From Methylobacterium sp. J-078 (GTDB taxonomy: Bacteria > Pseudomonadota > Alphaproteobacteria > Rhizobiales > Beijerinckiaceae), in contig NZ_JAKSYI010000049.1 of the NCBI RefSeq assembly GCF_022829285.1, positions 62,001 through 126,000 of the forward strand: a stretch of 64,000 bases of DNA. Reading direction: 5' to 3'. Position numbers and translations under genes: made by a program. How positions within the stretch are numbered: position 1 is the stretch's first letter; each line of letters starts with the position of its first letter. Of this stretch, positions 1 through 7,467 are shown piece after piece. The notes beneath the pieces were generated by a model that was not told the DNA's origin, searched no databases, and saw nothing but the letters and a program-made list of their open reading frames with translations.

Positions 1-927
1 GCCGAGGCGCAGACCTACCTGAACGACCGCTTCAAGGCCGTCCCCGTCGCCAGCATCCAGGGGCCGGCCGCCCTCGACCTCCAGGCGAATTTCGGCACCG
101 GGACCCCGGCCTCGCTGACCCTCGGCATCGCCGGCACGCCGAAGGCGGGCGACACCGTGACGGTCAACGTCGCCCTGCGCGACGGCACGACCCAGAGCCT
201 GACGCTCACTGCCCGCGCGAGCGCGGACGCGACCTCGACGACCGATTTCGCCCTCACCGGCGATATCGCCGCGAACCTGTCGAAAGCGGTCAACAACGCC
301 CTGAGGGGCGCGGCCACGACGACCCTGAGCGCGAGTTCGGCCTCCCGCGCCGCGCAGGACTTCTTCGCGGGCTCGGCCTCGCCCGGGCTCGCCCCGCGCC
401 GGGTCGAGGGCGACGGCTATGCCGGGCAGGCCAGCGCCAAGACGGTGATCTGGTATACCGGCGACGACACGGCCGCCGATCCGCGTGCGACCGCCACGGC
501 GCAGATCAGCGCCAACCGGGTGCTCAACATCGGCGTGCAGGCCAACGAGGCGCCGATCCGCGCCGTCCTCTCGGGGCTTGCCGTGATCGCGGGCGATTCC
601 GGCACCAGCGGCGCCGCCGGAACACCGGAGGCCCAGCGCTTCACCGCGCTCTCCGACCGCGCTCGCGACCTGCTGGTTTCCGACACGGCCAAGGACGGTG
701 TGCCCGGCATCGCCAGCGATCTCGGCCTCGCCGCGAGCACGCTCGCCAACACCAAGACGTCGAACCGGTCGAGCCGCGTCGCGCTCGAAGGCTCCCTCGA
801 CGGGGTGGAGAACGCATCGGCGGAGACCGTCACCGCGCAGCTCCTGCAACTGCAGACGCAGCTCCAGGCGAGCTACCAGGTCACCTCCATGCTCTCGAAG
901 CTGACCCTGGTGAACTATCTCGGCTGA
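1..927 (+). CDS. flgL: Flagellar hook-filament junction protein FlgL / flagellin-like, 3' part
   Basis: The reading frame is open from base 1, so the start lies outside the window; 308 residues are visible. The C-terminus (helical, Gln-rich, ending ASYQVTSMLSKLTLVNYLG) is the coiled D0 helix typical of FlgL and flagellins, which packs against the N-terminal helix in the axial structure. The middle part, rich in Ala, Thr and Ser, resembles the variable surface domain. The rest of the flagellar cluster follows at once, which favours FlgL, but a short flagellin-like protein cannot be excluded without the N-terminus. It would be exported through the flagellar type III apparatus and join hook and filament. 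Confidence 0.7.
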   Translation, partial: AEAQTYLNDRFKAVPVASIQGPAALDLQANFGTGTPASLTLGIAGTPKAGDTVTVNVALRDGTTQSLTLTARASADATSTTDFALTGDIAANLSKAVNNALRGAATTTLSASSASRAAQDFFAGSASPGLAPRRVEGDGYAGQASAKTVIWYTGDDTAADPRATATAQISANRVLNIGVQANEAPIRAVLSGLAVIAGDSGTSGAAGTPEAQRFTALSDRARDLLVSDTAKDGVPGIASDLGLAASTLANTKTSNRSSRVALEGSLDGVENASAETVTAQLLQLQTQLQASYQVTSMLSKLTLVNYLG

Positions 928-1003
928 GCCCGCATCCGGGCGGCTTTGCGCGTCGGCCGAGATGGCCTAACCCTGGGGCAACGTCACCCACGGGGCCCGC
1001 ACC

Positions 1004-1318
1004 ATGAACGATGCGATTCGTGCCGGCTTGATCTGCGCCGTGCTCCTCGGCGCCGGGCCCGCCCGCGCCGCGGAGCGACCGGTGCCGCAGCCGCAACGGG
1101 AGGCGATGCTGCCCTGTCCCCGGCTGGGACCCGGCTTCGTGCGGGTTCCGGGGTCGGCGACCTGCGTGCGGGTGAGCGGCCGCGCGGTGGCCGGTGTCGA
1201 TATCGGCACGCAGCATTCCGGCCCGGTCACGGCGGGCCAGCTGTCCATCGACACCCGGAGCGAATCGGATCTCGGCCCCGTGCGCGCCTTCGTGCGCATG
1301 GGCCACGGCCGGCCGTAG
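1004..1318 (+). CDS. Short secreted porin-like protein
   Basis: This 104-residue protein starts with a signal peptide ending near ARAAERP. It continues with CPRLGPGFVRVPGSATCVRVSG, of which the pattern C-P-x-x-G-x-G-F-x-R-x-P-G-S-x-T-C-V-R-x-S-G is the N-terminal signature of rhizobial Omp2-type porins. A normal family member is 300-500 residues, so this holds only the first strands of a barrel. It may be a porin remnant or a small periplasmic protein built from this module. It sits between flgL and the convergent flgN-like gene with no evident functional tie to the flagellum. Domain similarity is seen; function is unknown. Confidence 0.55.
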   Translation: MNDAIRAGLICAVLLGAGPARAAERPVPQPQREAMLPCPRLGPGFVRVPGSATCVRVSGRAVAGVDIGTQHSGPVTAGQLSIDTRSESDLGPVRAFVRMGHGRP

Positions 1319-1330
1319 GTCCGACGACGC

Positions 1331-1819
1331 TCAGAGGCTGCGGGACAGGACCAGGGGCTGGCTGCGGGCGACGCCGCTGCGTCCATAGGGGGAGGGCCCT
1401 TGCGAGGGCCGGCCGTAAACCGTCGGCGTGCGCGCCCGGTTCATCTCGTCGGCCAGGGTCTTGACCAGGCCCTCCGACACGGTCCGTGCCGTGGCCAACA
1501 CCGCCTGGTTCGTCTCGACGCTTTGCGTGAAGCGCGCATGGGCGGCCTTCAGGGCAGCGATGCCCTCGGGTGCGAAGCGCGCGAGCGCGATGGCGTTGGC
1601 CTTGATCGCCTCCAGGCCCTGGAGGTAGGTGGAGGCGAGACTGGTCTTGCGCTCGGTCTCGGCCAAGCCCTCGCGCAGGCGCCCGACGCGGACATGGCCG
1701 CTCTCGCGGGCGAGCAGCGCCTCGAGGGCGTCCAGGCTCGCCATCACGGCGGAGACGAGGGTGGCGGCGCCGGCCCGGTCGGTCACGCGGGGAAGCTGGT
1801 TCTCAGTTGGTCGCTGCAC
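1331..1819 (-). CDS. flgN: FlgN-like flagellar export chaperone
   Basis: A 162-residue, mostly alpha-helical protein without signal peptide or membrane segment. Its length, its helical heptad-like middle (residues about 20-120) and its position directly downstream of the rod-binding protein and flgI fit the divergent FlgN/FliT-type chaperones of alphaproteobacteria, which escort the hook-associated proteins FlgK and FlgL. Its start overlaps the end of the upstream gene by 17 bases, indicating translational coupling in a flgI-flgJ-flgN unit. The sequence alone is too divergent for certainty; the assignment rests on helical character and gene order. The Arg/Ser/Pro-rich tail (last 30 residues) looks disordered. 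Confidence 0.5.
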   Translation of the reverse strand: MQRPTENQLPRVTDRAGAATLVSAVMASLDALEALLARESGHVRVGRLREGLAETERKTSLASTYLQGLEAIKANAIALARFAPEGIAALKAAHARFTQSVETNQAVLATARTVSEGLVKTLADEMNRARTPTVYGRPSQGPSPYGRSGVARSQPLVLSRSL

Positions 1820-2180
1820 CGGTGCCCTCCTGCATCTTCATCATCTCGCGGAAGACGCCGTCGGCGATGCCGACGCCGCCGCTTTTCACGATCTGCGCGG
1901 CATATTCCTTGGTGAGCATCGAGCGATAGACGCCGCCGCCGGTGCCGTTCTCGCCCAGGGGGCCGTCGGTCCCCTCGGACTGCGCGAGGCGATCGAGCGA
2001 CTGCTCGAGGAACATCGACTCGAAATCGGTCGAAGCCTTGCGCGCCTTGGCCTCGGCGGCCGTCTTGGCCGTGGAGGCCGTCGCGGAGCCGACCGCGCCC
2101 TGCACGGATTTGGCGATATCGCCGACGATGGCCTTGCCGACCCCGAGGGCGGCGCTGGCGGCGAGTGGTGCGAACAGCAT
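1803..2180 (-). CDS. flgJ: Rod-binding protein (FlgJ N-terminal domain, CheL-like)
   Basis: A 125-residue protein carrying the FlgJ rod-binding domain: ARKASTDFESMFLEQSLDRL followed by a Gly-rich loop and a helix containing SMLTKEYAAQIVKSGGVGIAD. In enterobacteria FlgJ is fused to a muramidase; here only the rod-capping part exists, as is usual in alphaproteobacteria, so cell-wall opening must be done by another enzyme. The start was set at the ATG preceded by an AGGTGA ribosome site rather than at the GTG nine bases upstream. It lies 40 bases downstream of flgI on the same strand, which fits its role in assembling the rod through the P-ring. Confidence 0.8.
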   Translation of the reverse strand: MLFAPLAASAALGVGKAIVGDIAKSVQGAVGSATASTAKTAAEAKARKASTDFESMFLEQSLDRLAQSEGTDGPLGENGTGGGVYRSMLTKEYAAQIVKSGGVGIADGVFREMMKMQEGTGAATN

Positions 2181-2220
2181 GGGTGTCACCTCGCTTGGCT
2201 GAGACGGAAGGGGGCCGGCA

Positions 2221-3360
2221 TCACATCACCTCGATATCGGCCTGGAGGGCGCCCGCCGCCTTGATGGCCTGCAGGATCGAGATGAGGTCACGGGGGCCGA
2301 TGCCGAGGGCGTTGAGCCCGTCGACGAGTTCGCGCAGGGTCACGCCCTCCTTCACGAGGGCGAGCTTGTTGCCGTCGCCGGTATCGACCTTGACGCCGGT
2401 GCGCGGCACCACCGTCGTCGTGCCGTTCGAGAAGGGCGCGGGCTGGCTCACCTGCGGCTGCTCGGTGATGGTCACGGTGAGGTTGCCCTGCGCGATCGCC
2501 ACGGTGGAAACCCGGACATCGCGGCCCATCACGATGATGCCGGAGCGCTCGTCGACGATGACCCGCGCGGTCTGGTCGGGCTCGACCTTGAGCTGCTCGA
2601 CCTCGGTGACGAGGCGGATCATGTTGCCCGTGTAGCGGGCCGGGATCTGCAGGGTGACGGTCGCCGGGTCGGTGGGCTCGGCGGTGTCGGCCCCCATGAA
2701 GTCGTTGATGGCGGCGGCGATGCGCTTCGAGGTCGTGAAATCGGGATTGCGGAGCGACAGGCGCAGGGAGCGCATGTCGTTCATCTTGAACGCCATCTCG
2801 CGCTCGATCATGGCGCCGTTGGGCACGCGTCCGTTGGTGGGAACGCCCCGCGTGATCTTGGCGGCGTCGCCTTCCGCCGAGAAGCCCGCGATGGCGACGG
2901 AGCCCTGGGCCAGGGCGTAGACCTCGCCGTCGGCGCCGAGCAGAGGCGTCACCAGCAGGGTGCCGCCCTGGAGGGACTTGGCGTCGCCCAGCGACGACAC
3001 GGTGATGTCGATGCGGTTTCCCTGCGTGGCGAAGGGCGGCAGGCTCGCGGTGACCATCACCGCCGCGAGATTCTGCGTGCGCATGGTGGCGCCCCGCGTG
3101 TTGACGCCGAGGCGCTCCAGCATCGCCTGCAGGGACTGCTTGGTGAAGGGAATGTTGTTGAGGGTGTCGCCGGTGCCGTTGAGGCCAACCACGATGCCGT
3201 AGCCCACGAGCTGGTTCTGGCGCACCCCCTCGACGCTGGCGAGATCCTTCACCCGCGACAGCGCCCGGGCTGGCGCCACATGGCCGAACCCCATCGCCAG
3301 TGCCAGCAGGCAGAGGGCGAGGCGGCGGAGCGGGCTGGAACGGGCAAACCGATCGGACAT
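2221..3360 (-). CDS. flgI: Flagellar P-ring protein FlgI
   Basis: FlgI forms the P ring around the rod in the peptidoglycan layer. The 379-residue protein starts with a Sec signal peptide (LALCLLALAMGFGHVAPARA) and then shows the family hallmark SRVKDLASVEGVRQNQLVGYG and GLVVGLNGTGD-type motif; the C-terminal region contains VTLRELVDGLNALGIGPRDL, also typical. The ATG used places the signal peptide at the N-terminus; longer in-frame starts lack an export signal at the right place. It heads a flgI-flgJ-flgN unit. The upstream region, shared with the divergent fliX, carries a palindrome and a CtrA-like box. Confidence 0.95.
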   Translation of the reverse strand: MSDRFARSSPLRRLALCLLALAMGFGHVAPARALSRVKDLASVEGVRQNQLVGYGIVVGLNGTGDTLNNIPFTKQSLQAMLERLGVNTRGATMRTQNLAAVMVTASLPPFATQGNRIDITVSSLGDAKSLQGGTLLVTPLLGADGEVYALAQGSVAIAGFSAEGDAAKITRGVPTNGRVPNGAMIEREMAFKMNDMRSLRLSLRNPDFTTSKRIAAAINDFMGADTAEPTDPATVTLQIPARYTGNMIRLVTEVEQLKVEPDQTARVIVDERSGIIVMGRDVRVSTVAIAQGNLTVTITEQPQVSQPAPFSNGTTTVVPRTGVKVDTGDGNKLALVKEGVTLRELVDGLNALGIGPRDLISILQAIKAAGALQADIEVM

Positions 3361-3506
3361 GGCGCACTTCGAGACGGACGGGTCCGGAACCATCTGCCAG
3401 GAGCGTGCCACGCCTCCAATATTCCTCAAGTCATTGTCAAAAAAAGATTTTTCGGAAACGCCCCGGCGGGGTGGTAAGGCGGTCGCAACCGCCTTTCCTG
3501 CCGACC

Positions 3507-3521
3507 CGGCAGCTTCTGCCG
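3507..3521. promoter_or_regulatory. Palindrome CGGCA-N5-TGCCG (flgI/fliX intergenic)
   Basis: The sequence CGGCAGCTTCTGCCG is a perfect 5-base inverted repeat with a 5-base spacer. Almost identical copies occur before fliL (9167-9181) and before flgB (21021-21035). The recurrence in three flagellar intergenic regions implies a binding site for a flagellar regulator; FlbD is a candidate because fliX, its partner gene in Caulobacter, is encoded next to it. The binding protein is inferred. Confidence 0.55.
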
Positions 3522-3526
3522 AGCCG

Positions 3527-3541
3527 TTTGCAATTCGTTAA
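3527..3541. promoter_or_regulatory. Imperfect CtrA-like box TTTG-N7-TTAA
   Basis: The right half is a perfect TTAACC; the left half deviates (TTTG instead of TTAA). It lies five bases from the palindrome in the flgI-fliX divergent region, an arrangement also found before fliL, where the box is perfect. Confidence 0.4.
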
Positions 3542-3600
3542 CCACGCCGGCCGGATTCTGAGCCCGTTGGGCGGACCATCGCCCCGATCGGTCTCAAGCC

Positions 3601-4023
3601 ATGCGCGTCGACACCCGCTTCGTCACCACAGCCGCCGCCGCCGGAACACCGCGTCGGGCCGAGGGCGCCCCCGCCTTCGCGGTGTCGAATCCCGGCGCCG
3701 CCCCCAGCAGCGCCGCCGCGACGCCCGCCGCTACCCTGGCGGGCCTCGATGCGATCCTCACGCTCCAGACGAACATGGACACGCCGGAGGAGCGCCGCCG
3801 CCGCTCGGCCAGGCGTGGCAACGATCTCCTCGACGGGCTCGACCGGCTCAAGGCCTCGCTCATCATGGGCCGCGTCTCGACGCGGGACCTCCAGGCGATC
3901 GCTTCGCGCCTCGGCGAACGGGCCGGCGTCAGCGGCGACCCCCGCCTCGACGGGCTCGTCGCCGAGATCGAATTGCGGGCGGCCGTCGAGATCGCGAAGC
4001 TCTCGGCCACCCGCGCCGCCTGA
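3601..4023 (+). CDS. fliX: Class II flagellar assembly regulator FliX
   Basis: A 140-residue cytosolic protein with the FliX domain: LAGLDAILTLQ, a basic stretch EERRRRSARRGNDLLDGLDRLK, and the C-terminal DPRLDGLVAEIELRAAVEIAKL pattern. In Caulobacter FliX couples completion of early (class II) flagellar structure to the activity of the enhancer-binding regulator FlbD. It is transcribed divergently from flgI, sharing a 240-base regulatory region. The N-terminal 45 residues are Ala/Pro-rich and probably disordered. No flbD gene is in the window. Length is normal for the family. Confidence 0.9.
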   Translation: MRVDTRFVTTAAAAGTPRRAEGAPAFAVSNPGAAPSSAAATPAATLAGLDAILTLQTNMDTPEERRRRSARRGNDLLDGLDRLKASLIMGRVSTRDLQAIASRLGERAGVSGDPRLDGLVAEIELRAAVEIAKLSATRAA

Positions 4024-4059
4024 GTTCCGGGACGCCGCATCGGTGGCATCCCGGAGAAC
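4024..4059. terminator. Stem-loop between convergent fliX and DUF892 gene
   Basis: GTTCCGGGA and TCCCGGAGAAC arms can pair around a loop of about 18 bases, partly extended by CGCC/GGCA. It sits exactly between the two convergent stop codons. There is only a short T run (TTTC), so it may act as a weak bidirectional terminator. Confidence 0.4.
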
Positions 4060-4077
4060 GTTTCGGCAAAGGCCAGA

Positions 4078-4623
4078 TCAGGCCTTGGACTTGCCCTTCG
4101 CGCGCGGCGCCGCTTCGGTCTCCTCGACCGCTTCGCTGGCCTCTGCGTTGAGCTGCTCGGCGATCTGGCTGAGAAGCGCGTCGGTCTTCTTCTCCTCCTC
4201 CAGGGTCTGCTCCAGCAGCTTTGCGGCGTCCTCGTAGCCGAGCTGGCGCGCCCAGGTCTTCAGGGTGCCGTAGCGGGCGATCTCGTAATGCTCCACGGCC
4301 TGGGCGCAGGCGGCGAGCACCGCGTCGGCGGCGGGGCTGTCGGCGAAATCCTCCAGATCCTCCTCCATCTCGGAGGTGATGCCCTGCATGGCCTCGCAGG
4401 TCTTGGCCCGGGCCGGCTTGCCGATGATCTCGAACACCTGGTTCAGGCGCTCGACCTGCTCGGCGCTCTCCTCCGCATGGGTCTCGAAAGCGTTGCGCAA
4501 CTCCGCATGCTCGGCGGCCTTGGCGGACTTCTTGAGGGCACGGACGGACTGCTTCTCGGCATAGTAGACATCCTTCAGCGTCTCGTAGAACGCATCGTGA
4601 AGGGTCTTCGTCTTGGTGGCCAT
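4078..4623 (-). CDS. YciE/YciF ferritin-like family protein (DUF892)
   Basis: A 181-residue helical-bundle protein of the DUF892 family. Characteristic parts are the N-terminal LHDAFYETLKDVYYAEKQ and the later HYEIARYGTLKTWARQLG and LLEQTLEEEKKTDALLSQIAE stretches; Glu and His residues in these helices form the di-metal site of ferritin-like proteins. Family members are usually stress induced in alphaproteobacteria and may handle iron or oxidants, but the reaction is not established. The tail is rich in Ala, Glu and Lys (RAKGKSKA) and likely flexible. A GGAG ribosome site precedes the ATG. It has no obvious role in motility and is a single gene between fliX and dksA. Confidence 0.85.
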   Translation of the reverse strand: MATKTKTLHDAFYETLKDVYYAEKQSVRALKKSAKAAEHAELRNAFETHAEESAEQVERLNQVFEIIGKPARAKTCEAMQGITSEMEEDLEDFADSPAADAVLAACAQAVEHYEIARYGTLKTWARQLGYEDAAKLLEQTLEEEKKTDALLSQIAEQLNAEASEAVEETEAAPRAKGKSKA

Positions 4624-5044
4624 GACGCTTGCTCCGAATGATAGATGATGAGGAAACGAGTTATCGGGCCCGGCCCCAGACCTTCCTCAGGTGAGGGGCA
4701 GACTTACAATCGTACAAATCGGCCGGTGTTCACGTCAGGCGAACTGAAAAGTCCGGATCAGCCTGCGTTATGCTCGGATGCCAGCGCGTTTCGACGGCGC
4801 CGAGCCCAACGTGAGCCTCTCGCAGCGGTTCCGCGATATCGGCGGGTCGGTCCGGCTCCGGGCCGAGACGCCTGTGGATCGACCGGACGCGACGCCTGCA
4901 TTTTAACGCAGGACAGCGTGGCCGTGACAAACAGGCGTCGCTGTCGCGTGTCGGCCTTCGCCTCCAAGTGCTTACAGCCGTTGCGTGTTTGCCGCAGCGC
5001 GGAAATCATCCGTGAGGATTGCGGTGGGCGGCGTTCACGATGCG
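4624..5044. other. Intergenic region without recognisable gene
   Basis: About 420 bases between the divergent DUF892 and dksA genes. Its base composition is noticeably less GC-rich in places than the surroundings. Short open frames exist on both strands but show no start signals or recognisable motifs. It must hold the promoter of the DUF892 gene; I looked for the GGAAC-N16/17-CGTT general stress promoter pattern on the minus strand and found no convincing match. Confidence 0.5.
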
Positions 5045-5073
5045 TTGTCGTGGCCTGGCCCCTGCATTATAGC
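5045..5073 (+). promoter_or_regulatory. Putative sigma-70 promoter of dksA
   Basis: TTGTCG followed after 16-17 bases by TTATAG/TATAGC resembles a housekeeping promoter. Transcription would begin near 5080, giving dksA a leader of about 35 bases. Pattern only; no start site is known. Confidence 0.4.
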
Positions 5074-5114
5074 CACGCGAAATGATCGCCGCGAACCGGC
5101 TGCAAGAGGCGCGA

Positions 5115-5534
5115 ATGGCGAAGGTCACGATTGAGGACGGGTACGTACCGAGTGAGCACGAGCCGTTCATGAATGATCGGCAGCGTGAATATTTCCGCCG
5201 AAAACTTATGAGCTGGAAATCGGACATCCTCCGCGAAGCGCAGGATACGCTGGTGGCACTCCAGACCGAGAACGAAAATCACCCCGACCTGGCGGATCGT
5301 GCCTCGTCGGAGACCGATCGGTCCATCGAATTGCGGGCGCGCGACCGCCAGCGCAAGCTCAACGGCAAGATCGACGCCGCGCTGGCCCGGCTGGAGGACG
5401 GTTCCTACGGCTATTGCGAGGAGACGGGCGAGCCGATCTCCCTGAAGCGCCTCGATGCCCGACCCATCGCCACCCTGTCGCTGGAAGCGCAGGAACGCCA
5501 CGAGCGGCGAGAGCGCGTCTACCGCGACGATTAG
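5115..5534 (+). CDS. dksA: RNA polymerase-binding transcription factor DksA
   Basis: DksA enters the secondary channel of RNA polymerase and, with ppGpp, resets transcription of rRNA and amino acid genes. The 139-residue protein has the coiled-coil region (residues about 20-90, with DLADRASSETDRSIELRARD at the tip) and the C-terminal finger region YGYCEETGEPISLKRLDARP. Only one of the four zinc cysteines of the E. coli protein remains, as known for rhizobial DksA, so the finger fold must hold without zinc. The ATG preceded by GAGGCG was chosen; an in-frame ATG 33 bases upstream would add an unusual leader. It converges with flgH. Confidence 0.92.
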   Translation: MAKVTIEDGYVPSEHEPFMNDRQREYFRRKLMSWKSDILREAQDTLVALQTENENHPDLADRASSETDRSIELRARDRQRKLNGKIDAALARLEDGSYGYCEETGEPISLKRLDARPIATLSLEAQERHERRERVYRDD

Positions 5535-5545
5535 GGACCGGCAGC

Positions 5546-5566
5546 GCGGGGGGGCGCCGCCCCCGC
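5546..5566. terminator. GC-rich hairpin between dksA and flgH
   Basis: GCGGGGG and CCCCCGC arms flank GGCGCCG in the 44-base gap between convergent stop codons. The stem is very stable but lacks a following T run, so Rho-independent activity is uncertain. Confidence 0.35.
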
Positions 5567-5578
5567 CTCGCCCGCCGC

Positions 5579-6340
5579 TCAGAACGGCAGGATCACATCC
5601 ACCAGTTGCTGGCCGTAGCGCGGCTGCTGGACGTCGCTGATCTGACCGCGGCCGCCATAGGCGATGCGGGCCTGAGCGATCTTCGTCGACTCGATGGTGT
5701 TGTCGGACTCGATGTCTTCGGGACGCACCACGCCGGCCACGATGAGTTCGCGCACCTCGAAGTTGATGCGTATCTCCTGCTTGCCCTCCACCACGAGGTT
5801 TCCGTTCGGCAGGATCTGCGTGACGATGGCGGCGACGCTGGTGGTGACCGTCTCGTTGCGCTGAACCGAACCGGCGCCGTCGCTCGACGAGGTCGAGGTG
5901 GCGTTCAGGAGCTTGTCGGCCGCGATGCCCGCCGCCGCGACCCCGGCGTTCTTCTCGAGGCCGAAGGCGTTGGGCAGGCCGAAGCCCTCGGCGTTGGAGC
6001 GCGAGCGCTTGGTCTCGTTGTTCAGGTTCGCCTTGTCGGTGACGTTCACCTTGACGGTCACGAGATCGCCGATGCGCGCCGCCCGCTGGTCCTTGAAGAA
6101 GGCGCGCGAGCCGGTCCGCCAGAGCGAATTCGGCGCGTAGGAGACGGGCTGAACCTCCGGCATGGGCAGGCGCACCGGCTTGTACCCGGCCTGCGCCGTC
6201 GGGTCCTCGATCGCCGAGAGGGCCGGGGTCGCCCCGATCTGCGAGAGCCGGTCGACCGTGTTGCAGGCGCCGAGCGCGGTGCAAAGCAGCGCGACGGCCA
6301 GGGGGCGGGACGCATGGTGGGTCATCGGGCGGGGAAGCAT
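5579..6340 (-). CDS. flgH: Flagellar L-ring lipoprotein FlgH
   Basis: FlgH builds the L ring in the outer membrane. The 253-residue protein carries a lipoprotein signal peptide with the lipobox LGAC (Cys26). The body shows family motifs SLWRTGSRAFFKDQRAARIGD, GDLVTVKVNVTDKANLNN, the conserved ILPNGNLVVEGKQEIRINFE and the C-terminal SDVQQPRYGQQLVDVILPF. A second ATG five codons in would serve as well. It is the last gene of the flgF-flgG-flgA-flgH unit, 48 bases after flgA. Length is typical. Confidence 0.95.
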   Translation of the reverse strand: MLPRPMTHHASRPLAVALLCTALGACNTVDRLSQIGATPALSAIEDPTAQAGYKPVRLPMPEVQPVSYAPNSLWRTGSRAFFKDQRAARIGDLVTVKVNVTDKANLNNETKRSRSNAEGFGLPNAFGLEKNAGVAAAGIAADKLLNATSTSSSDGAGSVQRNETVTTSVAAIVTQILPNGNLVVEGKQEIRINFEVRELIVAGVVRPEDIESDNTIESTKIAQARIAYGGRGQISDVQQPRYGQQLVDVILPF

Positions 6341-6388
6341 CGGGACCGAACCTTTGGAAAACCGGATGGACGGGCCGACCGCGAAGGG

Positions 6389-7453
6389 TCAGCGCTGAAG
6401 GGCGGGCGCGTCGAGGGCGGCGCTGGCCTGCCGGATCGCCGGGGCGGGGCCGACCGAGACGCGGCCGGGGCCGATCACGGTGGCCGACAGGATCTTCTTC
6501 GAGATCGGGTTGGTGACCGTGATGGTGGCGCCGAGGCGGCCGCTCTCGTTGGCGAGGGCCCGCAGGGAGAGGTTGAGACCGGGCGCGTCGAACACGATGG
6601 TGACCGCCTCGCCGCGCGCGACGAGATCGGGCGGCGCGAGGTCGCCGGCCCGCAGGATCGCACCCGCGCTGAGGCCTCGCTGGGCCACCTGACCCACAAG
6701 CCCGCCCTGGGACGCGCCTTGAGCGTCCGGCGGGGTCGCCTCGCGCGGGCGCCGCTCCAGGGTGATGTCGGCGGCGGTGACGGCCTCGCCCCGGTTGAGG
6801 GCGCGGCCGAGGACGGCGACCTCGCGGATCTCCACGACCTGGCCGGTGACGCGCAGGGAGGCCTGGCGCTCGCCGAGCGTGATGAGGGCGGCGATGCGGC
6901 GCGAGCGCGGATCGTAGGCCACGTCGAGGGCGGAGGCCGGCCCGTCGAGGTCGACGGGGGCCAGCAGCACCGGCGCCTCGCCGTCGAGGCGCACGGCGAG
7001 GTTGCGGGCATCGAGGGCGTGGCCCGCCTCGAGGGCGCGCTTGAGGGCGGCCTCGATCTCCGGCGCCGTGACCCGGCGCGCCGAGCGCAGCACCGAGACC
7101 TGGACCCGACCGCCCGTCTCGACCGCGCCGAGGCCGAGGCCCGCGACCGCGTCGGCGATGCGCCGGGCCTGGATCGTGCCGGTGGCGCCCAGCGCCGGCG
7201 CCCGGAACAACGGACGACGGGCGGCCTCCGCGGAGGCGCCTTCCACGAGGTCACCGAGGGTGAGGACGTCGCCGCGCGCGGTGACGTCGCCCCGCAGGCG
7301 CAAGGGGCCGTCCCCCCGGTCGTCCTGCGCCAGCACCTGGACGACGAGCAGGCAGAGAGCCAGGACGGCGAGCAGGGCGCGGCCGACGATCCCGACGCTG
7401 AGGGTGGCGACCCGGGTGGGGCGATAGGGCGTGATCTGTCGCAGAGCGTGCAT
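6389..7453 (-). CDS. flgA: Flagellar P-ring assembly chaperone FlgA
   Basis: FlgA is a periplasmic chaperone that helps FlgI assemble into the P ring. The 354-residue protein begins with a hydrophobic export segment (residues about 20-42, VGIVGRALLAVLALCLLVVQ), followed by a longer N-terminal region and the SAF/FlgA domain with GEAVTAADITLERRP and RGLSAGAILRAGDL, and ends with a beta-rich part containing GEAVTIVFDAPGLNLSLRA and ATVIGPGRVSV. Many FlgA proteins are about 140-220 residues; the alphaproteobacterial form with the N-terminal extension is longer, as here. It lies 14 bases after flgG. Confidence 0.9.
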   Translation of the reverse strand: MHALRQITPYRPTRVATLSVGIVGRALLAVLALCLLVVQVLAQDDRGDGPLRLRGDVTARGDVLTLGDLVEGASAEAARRPLFRAPALGATGTIQARRIADAVAGLGLGAVETGGRVQVSVLRSARRVTAPEIEAALKRALEAGHALDARNLAVRLDGEAPVLLAPVDLDGPASALDVAYDPRSRRIAALITLGERQASLRVTGQVVEIREVAVLGRALNRGEAVTAADITLERRPREATPPDAQGASQGGLVGQVAQRGLSAGAILRAGDLAPPDLVARGEAVTIVFDAPGLNLSLRALANESGRLGATITVTNPISKKILSATVIGPGRVSVGPAPAIRQASAALDAPALQR

Positions 7454-7467
7454 GGTGAGGAGCCCGG

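Noticed and set aside
3507..3521. Sigma-54 promoter reading of the flagellar palindrome (GG and GC elements)
   Set aside because: Distance between GG and GC is eight bases in all three copies instead of the required ten.
4624..4720. General stress (EcfG-type) promoter for the DUF892 gene
   Set aside because: A GGAAG and a CGTT exist on the minus strand but are 23 bases apart, too far for the consensus 16-17.
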